DNA of 64,000 nt. It comes from Mesaphorura yosii. Taxonomy: Eukaryota; Arthropoda; Collembola; Poduromorpha; Tullbergiidae. A program made the position numbers and the translations under genes. The stretch lies in contig WIXG01000021.1 in assembly GCA_009869945.1 (NCBI GenBank), positions 369,029-433,028 of the forward strand. Reading direction: 5' to 3'. The notes beneath the pieces are model-generated. The model ran no database searches and was not told where the DNA came from. It saw nothing but the letters and a program-made list of their open reading frames with translations. Shown here piece after piece: positions 56,937 to 64,000 of this stretch (within the stretch, counting starts at the first letter, position 1; each line of letters begins with the position of its first letter).

Positions 56937-57297
56937 AGATTTCACTGGAATGAATCATCAGCTAATTTGAAACTCTAATTAACAGAGGGTCGTTCAATGA
57001 ATGTCGGAGTCCGTGGTCTCGTGCCAGGAAGTCGAGTGTCTCGTGCCTTGTCCTCAATTTGTAATTGATACAGAATTTTGTTCACTTGTTGCATATTGCT
57101 TTACTTCCTGAAAAGTGCCTCCTGCCTCACTACAAATTGTCAATTATTCACTCATTATGGCATGCCACTTGTTCTGCCTTCTCTGAACGAGCGAGGACTT
57201 CACAGAAATTGTTGTCCTCGTTTATGGTTTGAAATTACTGAAATAACTTTAATTGCTTCTGCAACGTTGCGATAATTTAATAATCTCCTGACACAGA

Positions 57298-57304
57298 TAT
57301 AAAT
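57298..57304 (+). promoter_or_regulatory. TATA box of CAP gene 2
   Basis: TATAAAT followed about 31-35 bp later by GCATCATTT, an initiator-like sequence, and by the ATG 144 bp downstream. Confidence 0.55.
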
Positions 57305-57441
57305 TAAGTTCAGTTACGCAAGTTGCTTGCATCATTTGACATTCCGATTCCGCTGCACTCAGATTGCTGACAATCTACAGCAGCCGTATTAATTTTGCAA
57401 TTGCAAATCTACACTTCGCTCCGAATCAGAATAAATTCGAG

Positions 57442-58155
57442 ATGATTTGCCAAGCCATTTTGTTCGCTACTCTTCTATTGAGCGTTGTCACTTTGAAATC
57501 AGACGAGCAGGATCACTACAAAGGATCTGCCAAACGAGTAAGTTCTTAGGCTCAATAAGGCTTAGCTTTGAAGACTGCAGATTTCATGAAAATTTGTCTG
57601 GTTCTCAGGCTGAGCTGACCACAGACAAGAAATGGATCGAAGAAGCCGTGGCCAGGCACAACACGTATCGAGCCAAGCACGGAGCTCCGAAATTGGAGTA
57701 CAGCGAAGACGTAAGCGACCGCGACAAACTGAATATCCAAAATTCTTGACGATACTTCGGCTTGTTTATTACAGTTGAGCAAAATCGCGCAAGCTTGGGC
57801 CAACAAATTGGCTGCTGAAAAAGGGTTCTCTCACAGTCATAACGAAGGTCTGGGCGAAAATCTGTCAATGCAAGGCAGTACGCAGGCGTTCGTGGTCAAG
57901 AGCGCCTTCCCCGTCGATCAGTGGTACAGCGAAGTGAAAGACTACGACTTTAAGAAGGGTGGTTCGAAGCACGGCCACGCCGTGACGGGCCACTTCACGC
58001 AAGTCATCTGGAAAGACAGTCGTGAGGTTGGAATCGCTTACGCAAAATACCAGGACAGAGGCTTCACATACTACGTCATAGTGGCGAATTATTACCCGCC
58101 TGGAAACTACATTGGCGAATACAAAGAGAATGTGCTGCACGCCATATCAGGCTAA
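57442..58155 (+). CDS. CAP-superfamily secreted protein (GAPR-1/SCP-like), gene 2
   Basis: Exons 57442-57537, 57609-57710 and 57775-58155, all phase 0, giving 192 residues. The signal peptide is about 1-19 (AILFATLLLSVVTL). The CAP domain starts at WIEEAVARHNTYR and holds the family landmarks HGAPKL, IAQAWANKLA, GLGENL, WYSEV, GHFTQVIWKDSREVG and VANYYPPGNY. The cavity tetrad (His in FSHSH, Glu in GEN, Glu in WYSE, His in GHFTQ) is present. The protein ends soon after the domain, like plant PR-1 and GAPR-1, with no anchor. The three-exon layout is identical to CAP gene 4, with introns of 71 and 64 nt. Members of this family bind lipids or act in defence and secretion; the specific role here is unknown. 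Confidence 0.92.
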
Positions 58156-58599
58156 TTTATTGTCCAGCTAATCTATAAAAGCACTAATTTATTAAAGATT
58201 AAGAAAGCCAACTACAGAATTTAAGCTTTAGAATTGTGGAGTTGTGGAAAGTGTCATCAAAGTTTAAAGCCAGTACAGATTTTTAATATTCATTAAACCA
58301 GAAACAACACAAGACAGTTGACAGAGCACGAAACTTGGTATCATGTCTTCGGTCCACCGTTGCCAAGTTCGACACTGATTTCCAAGTTTTCCAAACTGTG
58401 CTTCGGGCACAGTGAATGAATGAACTGCTGTCAGTTAATATAATCCATGGAAATTCCCGAGAGTTCACTGGGCTTATAGTTTGCATTTGCCATTTCCTTT
58501 GGTCAGCGGACCGGGAGACCCGGCCAAACTCCTTCAGATGTGCCTGCCCTCTTCCTTCGAAGCAGAAGCACGATTTCTTAGAGCTCATTCCAAATCCTT

Positions 58600-59397
58600 C
58601 CAGTGATCAACCGCTCATACTTCTACTCTTAGCGCTGGTGCTGATTCTGAAGGTTGCTATGATGAACTGCCAAGAGTATGGGAAACGACGGCCTGCCATA
58701 CAGCAATCTGCCATTCTGATGATTTTGTTTTATAGGCCATCCTACCACAGACATGGACTGGATCCAAGCCTCGATGGTTGACACAATTTCTACCGAGCAA
58801 AACATCGACTTGATCCACTGGAATTTAATCAAGAGGTATTAATCTAAATGACGAGTCCGAGTCCGCATTCGCATAATTCAACCTCCTGCTTTTCCTTCTA
58901 GATGAGTGAAATCGCTGAGGAAAGGGCCAACAATCTCGCCAGCCGTAAGGCTCTTGAGCACGGTAACAACGATTGGATTGGTCAAAATCTGGTCAACAGA
59001 GGCTCGACGGAGCCATTCAAGCTGGACCCCAATTTCGCGGTCGACGGCTGGTTCAACGAGATCAACGACTATGAGTTCAAGGCGGGCAAGTCCAAGGACA
59101 GTGCGATTGGACACGTGGAAGGGTAGTCGTGAAGTTGGCATAGCTTACGCCTCTTATCAGGACAGCGGCACGAATTACTACGTCGTCGTTGCAAACTACT
59201 ACCCGCTGAGGAATTTATTGGGAAAGAACCTGCAGCATGTGTTTCCTCCATCAGATTCTACCGACTCTGGCTCAAATTTCAGTCCTGCTGCGGGAAAAGC
59301 CGTGCAAATGAACGTGGTGGTCCAAATTGGCGTGGGTGTAGCTGTACTATCGTTCTACTACGTTGCTGATCAGTGGCATGCTTTTGAAGTCAAATAA
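58600..59397 (+). pseudogene. CAP-superfamily locus 3, pseudogene with two frameshifts
   Basis: Aligns along its length with CAP gene 4. The first exon remnant ends at 58675, with GGTTGCTATGATGAACTGCC shared with gene 4. Exon 2 is 58736-58836, one base shorter than the 102-nt exon of genes 2 and 4, so WIQAS and HNFYRAKH fall in different frames. Exon 3 starts at 58902 (ISEEI-type start MSEIAEERANN) and runs well until GHVEG and a TAG at 59124-59126. There, 14 bases that encode LTQV in gene 4 are missing. The distal frame (SREVGIAYASYQDSG, VVVANYYP and a hydrophobic tail) reaches a stop at 59397. Two independent lesions in an otherwise well-preserved copy point to recent inactivation. Confidence 0.82.
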
Positions 59398-59935
59398 TGC
59401 TTTCGCGAGGGCCAAACAGCCAAAATACAAGGAAACATGAAATCAATCTTTAATATTCGCATGCAACAACGCACGATGAGACTGCTCTTAAATAAGATGA
59501 CCGGACGACAACATGATACGCATACACACATACGATTCCATTGGCTTAGCATTGTCGGACAACGATCTGATGTGCCTGGAGTTTGTACTTATGAGAACGG
59601 CTCACTCGTTTCGCTTGACCTCTAAAGGACGCGTAGCGTTTGGGAAAGTACAATCTCCAAACACGTTTTGCGGACGACAGTGTGGCCTCCAGTCGTTTGA
59701 CTTGAGGCGAGTCCATGTATGCAATCTATCGTATGGATAAGTATTTTCGTGACAATCACAATTACAATTTTGGAAAAGCACGAAGTGTGTGAATTGCAAC
59801 TGGACAGTTATACTTCATAAGGCGTAGATAGAACCTGAATTTACTATTGAGAGTGTTAAACAGTAAACAGATGAGATAAATTGCATCCGGCGAAAGCAAA
59901 CAGACGATGACTAATGTAAAAGTGTGTCATGCATT

Positions 59936-59942
59936 TATAAAA
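59936..59942 (+). promoter_or_regulatory. Possible TATA box upstream of CAP gene 4
   Basis: TATAAAA, 444 bp before the ATG of CAP gene 4. If used, the leader would be long and contain upstream ATGs, or an untranslated intron would be needed. I am unsure of the assignment. Confidence 0.3.
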
Positions 59943-60385
59943 TGGCGAATTTCAACATATGAAGGCAAAGTAACCGTTCACTCATCGTAAATATTAGTTT
60001 GATATGAGAAATGAGTCATAATCTAAACTTAACCATCATTCTGACTGAGCCACAATCCTCGTTGGGGTTGTCAACAATGAAGGCAAGCAATCCCAACGTG
60101 ATCGACCTGAGCGAACCTGAATTCGTTCACTATTTAAGGAGCTCCCGAAAGAACTACCAGTCGGTTAAACAAATCCATAGGGATCGCATCACCACACAAA
60201 TTTTAGTGCATGACTAGGAAACACTCAAGAAAAGTAATTGCGAAGCAAGCGTCGTGTCGTAGCGAGATCTGTAATCTCCCAATTCATTACTTCTCAGAAA
60301 TCAGAAAGTTGCCGAACCTGTGACCTTTTTTAAGAATTCTTAGGATTCACACTTCAAATTGACTTACAGATCAAAATCTCAAGCA

Positions 60386-61293
60386 ATGGACGGAAAAAGT
60401 CGACTTCTGACTTTAATCTTCCTGCTCGCAGCTCTCATTCAGAACGCATACTCAGGAGAATGCTATGATGAACTGCCGAGCGTGAGTGAAATTGTATAAC
60501 TTCTGTGATCGTAGCCTTCACAGTCTATTCTATCGTTTTGTAATTTAATTCCTGGCTTTGCAGGCTTCCTTGACCACAGGCATGAACTGGATCAAAGCCT
60601 CGGTTGATCGCCACAATTTCTACCGCGTACAACACGGAGTTTGTCCACTCAAGTTTAATCAGAAGGTAAGAATCTAAATCTAAACCATCTGCTTCGCGAA
60701 TTAGGAGAGTACTTGGCGCTGAAATCTAAGCTGTTGCATGTTTGTATGCTTTGCAGTTGAGTGAAATCGCTCAAGAATGGGCCAACAACCTCGCCAGGCA
60801 TGACGTGTTCGAGCACAGCGAAAATAAATGCATTGGTGAAAATCTGGCCAGGCGGGGCTCCACTGCGGCGTTCAAAATCGAGTCCAACTTTGCAGTCGAC
60901 GGCTGGTACAACGAGATCAAAGATTACAACTTTAAGTCGGGGACTGGCACTCCAGGCGCGATGATTGGACACTTGACTCAAGTTCTGTGGTCAGACAGTC
61001 GTGAAGTTGGAGTCGCCTACGCCTCGTACGAGAGGGATGGCTGGACTCACTACGTCGTCGTCGCCAACTACTACCCGCCAGGGAACTACATCGGACAGAA
61101 CCCAGACAAAGTGTTTCCCAAACGTCGACCGCTGCCGAACGAGTGCAAAGGAGCTCAAACCCCAAATTCTACAGGCGCGACAGGTGAGCTCAATGCTCCT
61201 GGCAGCGGCTGGAAAATCGCTCCAACTCACATGGTGCTCCAAACTTGCTTGACTGGGCTCGCAATTTTGATTGCCACGACTGTGATTAACTAA
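60386..61293 (+). CDS. CAP-superfamily protein with hydrophobic GPI-like tail, gene 4
   Basis: Exons 60386-60481, 60564-60665 and 60757-61293, phase 0, giving 244 residues. The signal peptide is about 1-23 (LTLIFLLAALIQNAYS). The CAP domain begins WIKASVDRHNFYR and contains IAQEWANNLA, CIGENLARRG, WYNEIKDY, GHLTQVLWSDSREVG and VVVANYYPPGNY; the His/Glu cavity residues are intact. After the domain come about 55 extra residues: a Thr/Ser/Gly spacer with Ser-Gly sites, then a hydrophobic end (VLQTCLTGLAILIATTVI). That order suggests a GPI-anchored CAP protein, unlike gene 2. The pseudogene upstream (locus 3) is its closest relative and keeps the same kind of tail. The first two exons have exactly the same lengths as in gene 2 (96 and 102 nt). 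Confidence 0.92.
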
Positions 61294-63057
61294 TAGCATT
61301 CTTTTGTAACACTACGTCGAGTCAAAGTAAAAAAAACAGTGAAACTTGAAACGCTCCGTTAATTTTATGTAAAAGAATCATTTCACAAAATTGTCGCCAA
61401 AGTAGCATAGTCTTGTGAAAACTTGTCTCCTGGACAACATTTTTTCGAAGTTGGTTTGTAGTTCACTGCAAGTGCGACAATGTTTACATTCTTTTGCAGG
61501 ATCTCCAGGTTGTGATCTTGACATCCTTTTTCGTCGTTGATGTCTGCTATTTTTGCCGACTTAATGTTGGATTGGATTACTCCTGCGATGGCTCTAGCAG
61601 TCACGGTGTCAATGGATATTACAAAAACTCCAATTAGTAGTGATATAAATCGTTTTGAATGACTGCTGATGTCATGTGGAAATGGTTGTAGAGAAACAGA
61701 AGGTAGATGCCGCACTGGGCACATTTCTTTAACTTCTTGCAAAAATTGTTTATACAGCTCATCACATCTCAGTACTGCTTCGTCAGTTAAGTCCTTGTGA
61801 AGTAATTCTGATTTCATTCCTACACAAGGCGAAATGAGCTTCACACGCAAAAAAACAAGGTGGTAAACCCAATTAAGAATTTCCAATGGCCTAGGTCATG
61901 CCCGCAGATGAGGCCAGCGTAAGGTTCTGCGTCGGGCCAGAAGTGTAAAACCATCAGGAAGCAGGATTGTGGTCTGGCCCATTGGTGCTCCACATTTCTG
62001 CTTCTCGAGCGCTGAGCATGGCCGAACTTTCCCTAACCTAAGCCCATGTTTCGCATTTTGCCGCCAGGTTTTTGCCACGGATTACCCATTCCATCCCCGC
62101 ACGATTACCACATTATATTTTTTGGAGCAATTAATTTTATTCACACTTGAGCTTAAAAGTGGAACAACGACAACAAATACGTCATCTAAGGATAAACATA
62201 AGCACTTTTTAGTTAAATCTGACCGACGCACAGGAGAAATTTCGGTGCTAAATTTCAGCTGTTACGACAAGGACACTCGTAAAATGGTCGTTTATCGACC
62301 GCACCAACGCACAAGAAGCTAACAGACAGAGTTAACTAACTCTGAAGTCTGAAATTGGGACAAAATGCAGAAGTCCATCGCCGTACTGGTTGAAAGCAAA
62401 ACCTTAGAATTGCGCATAATTCTATAACACATGATTTAAATGACGAAATCACATATCAATGGCATGTGTGTAATGCATTTAATTAATCATCAGTTGATCA
62501 GTAATTGTAATTACGGTCTCCATCAAAATGAAGTCGGATTCCAAATACATCAGCGCTTGGGTCTGCTCGCTCTGAATTTAGTGTTGGATCCTAATCCTGA
62601 TTTCAATCCTCGAGAGCTCGAAGGTTGTCGAAGGTCAGTCAGTGTCAAATTGCATTAAGTGACTTAATGTGACGTGGGACATGCTTATGTTGTATTCCAA
62701 CCCTAAATTGTCCCGTCTGTGTCCACTTTGACTACGACGCTGCTGGAGAAGAATGCAAGAAGTTAATTTATCCCTGCAACAAAAAGCCAATCTGATTGTC
62801 AGCCTCGACGAAGATTCAATAATAGCCAAGTTGACTGGTGGTGAAAAACGAAAACGAAGTCCCGACATAGACGTAACGGGGGGGGTCGAAGCCAAAGACA
62901 AATCAAAGGTCAAGAGAGGGGAGGTTCCCCGCATTTCTTGCACTCAGTCTACAAGGCGGACTGAGATTCTTTCAAAGATCACACTGCTTAAAATCACGAG
63001 TACTTGCCATGCGGTCAGCTCAATCCTGTCGGACTATGTTCTTAGTTACATGTTGCC
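61294..63057. other. Region between CAP gene 4 and the GMC gene; degenerate minus-strand frame, little else
   Basis: Apart from the interrupted minus-strand frame at 61383-62078 there is a 108-codon plus-strand frame (62753-63079) of unknown nature. It is Lys-rich at first (GGEKRKRS) and overlaps the GMC start in another frame. I found no family match for either. Confidence 0.4.
61383..62078 (-). pseudogene. Degenerate ORF of unknown origin, interrupted by one stop
   Basis: On the minus strand one frame stays open from about 62078 to the stop at 61383, except for a single TGA at about 61896. The upstream 60 codons are basic (Trp, Arg and Lys rich). The downstream 167 codons have Cys residues, a hydrophobic stretch after a Ser-Lys-Arg (FISLLIGVFVISI) and a C-terminal CCPGD. 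There is no ATG start near the upstream end. The length of the frame and the single lesion suggest a decayed gene or a piece of a mobile element, but I recognise no family. Confidence 0.3.
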
Positions 63058-64000
63058 ATGTTTACGTATGCCGCACTGACTTTCAGCTCCGTCGCCCTCC
63101 TCGTGCAATGGTACGCGCGTGAGTGGGCCGCCCAGGATGCACGTGCCTGGTTCCGTGAACTCGAGCACAGCCCCGTGCCCCACGTCGAAACATACGATTT
63201 CATAGTGGTCGGCGGTGGAACGACGGGTTGCGTCGTCGCTTCACGGCTCAGTGAGTCTGGACGATTCAGTGTGCTGCTCCTGGAGGCGGGTGGCGACCCT
63301 CCACCGCAGCTAGCCGTTCCCGCTTACCGCACCTTTTACGAATCAGTGCCTGAAATTGTGTACCAGTACAGAGGAGTGCCCAGTGACAAATACGGAGTCG
63401 TATACAAAGAAGGAGTTGCTGTTATTGCCGGAAAGGTACTTGGCGGCACCAGCTCCATCAACACCCAGTTTTTCAATCGCGGCCACCCGCTCGATTACGT
63501 CGAATGGGCGCGCGCCACGAGGGATGTCAGCTGGCGCTACGAGAATTTACTGAAATACTTCAAGAAAGTCGAGGATTACAAAGGGGACTACCCGGACACA
63601 GGTACGATAACTTCTGCCGGGCAGGGGTAGGCTCCGGGGCGGTAACAAGTTTTTGCGTCCAATTTTTAGAGCATGACGGAATCGAGGGCAGGGTTACAGT
63701 CTCCCGGCAAAAGTACGCTCCAGGGCTTCGGACGTGGGTGGAAGCAGGGCGTGAACTCGGCTACGACAACCGGGATCCAAATGGCCCTCAGCGGGAGTAC
63801 GTTGGGGGGCTGGAGTGGAGCAGGTGGAAGGGACGACGCATCCAGTCGTACAGCGCCTACCTGAAGGATGTTGAGAAAGGGAGAATGAACCTGAAGATTT
63901 CGAGGTACTCAACGGCGACAGAGGTTGTCCTCGACAACAGAAATCGGGCCACAGGCGTCGCCTACACACGCCATGGAGTCCACCAGTTCGCCAAGGCTTC
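63058..64000 (+). CDS. GMC oxidoreductase (glucose dehydrogenase-like), N-terminal part, truncated by window end
   Basis: FAD-dependent oxidoreductase of the glucose-methanol-choline family. Exons are 63058-63601 and 63670 onward, with a 68-nt intron. The N-terminus is hydrophobic (YAALTFSSVALLVQW), possibly a signal peptide. The ADP-binding fold reads YDFIVVGGGTTGCVVASRL with LLLEAGG. The GMC signature is GGTSSINTQFFNRG, then DYVEWA. Exon 2 continues with the family pattern (SAYLKDVEKGRMNLKI, ATGVAY). The catalytic C-terminal His region is outside the window. Arthropods have many GMC paralogues acting in cuticle formation, defence and steroid metabolism, so substrate cannot be called. An acceptor-like TTTCAG at about 63082-63087 means the true start could lie in an upstream exon. 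Confidence 0.9.

Noticed and set aside
60011-60217. 68-codon plus-strand frame beginning MSHNLNL just after a TATAAAA
   Set aside because: Short, no signal peptide or domain, and it may simply lie in the leader of CAP gene 4; I could not support it as a gene.
62753-63079. 108-codon plus-strand frame with a Lys-rich start
   Set aside because: It overlaps the start of the GMC gene in a different frame and has no recognisable domain; kept only as a note in the intergenic entry.

Overview
The window is from an animal nuclear genome, most likely an arthropod and probably a hexapod or other pancrustacean. Genes are split by GT-AG introns, many of them only 64-100 nt. AATAAA signals and TATA/initiator core promoters are present. 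One gene encodes ion transport peptide with the alternative 3' exons known from insects and crustaceans. I cannot name the species from sequence alone.

Region 1 (1-31 kb) holds two copies of the COE/EBF transcription factor gene collier (knot), arranged tail to tail. Copy A (+, 5732-21851) is full length, with DNA-binding, IPT and HLH regions and a Ser/Gly/Asn-rich C-terminal tail. Copy B (-, 30966-22762) keeps the DNA-binding, IPT and HLH exons but stops just after the HLH region. The copies differ by two reciprocal intron losses, and their poly(A) signals lie about 30 bp apart. An intact UBE2L3-type E2 gene sits inside the 8.5-kb intron 4 of copy A.

Region 2 (33-47 kb) has one orphan single-pass membrane protein gene on the minus strand. 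Seven single-exon genes then follow in tandem on the plus strand. All encode secreted cysteine-rich proteins of EB-module type, and most end in a hydrophobic tail that looks like a GPI-anchor signal. Members 4-6 share a His-Tyr-Asn-Pro motif and low-complexity linkers. Members 4 and 5 share a core promoter with identical spacing.

Region 3 (49-54 kb) is the ion transport peptide gene. A TATA box, a predicted untranslated exon, a common coding exon and two alternative terminal exons give ITP-L and amidated ITP.

Region 4 (54-61 kb) starts with an eighth EB-type gene, which has one small intron. A cluster of four CAP-superfamily (SCP/GAPR-like) loci follows: two intact genes alternate with two frameshifted ones. 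One intact CAP protein has a GPI-like tail.

Region 5 (61-64 kb) contains a degenerate ORF of unknown origin on the minus strand and the first two exons of a GMC oxidoreductase that runs off the window.

The 33-64 kb half is therefore mostly secreted or cell-surface proteins, with local duplication and decay. The 1-31 kb half is a developmental-regulator locus with large, gene-poor introns. All gene models here are read by eye; splice sites were chosen by GT-AG fit, frame continuity and family similarity.
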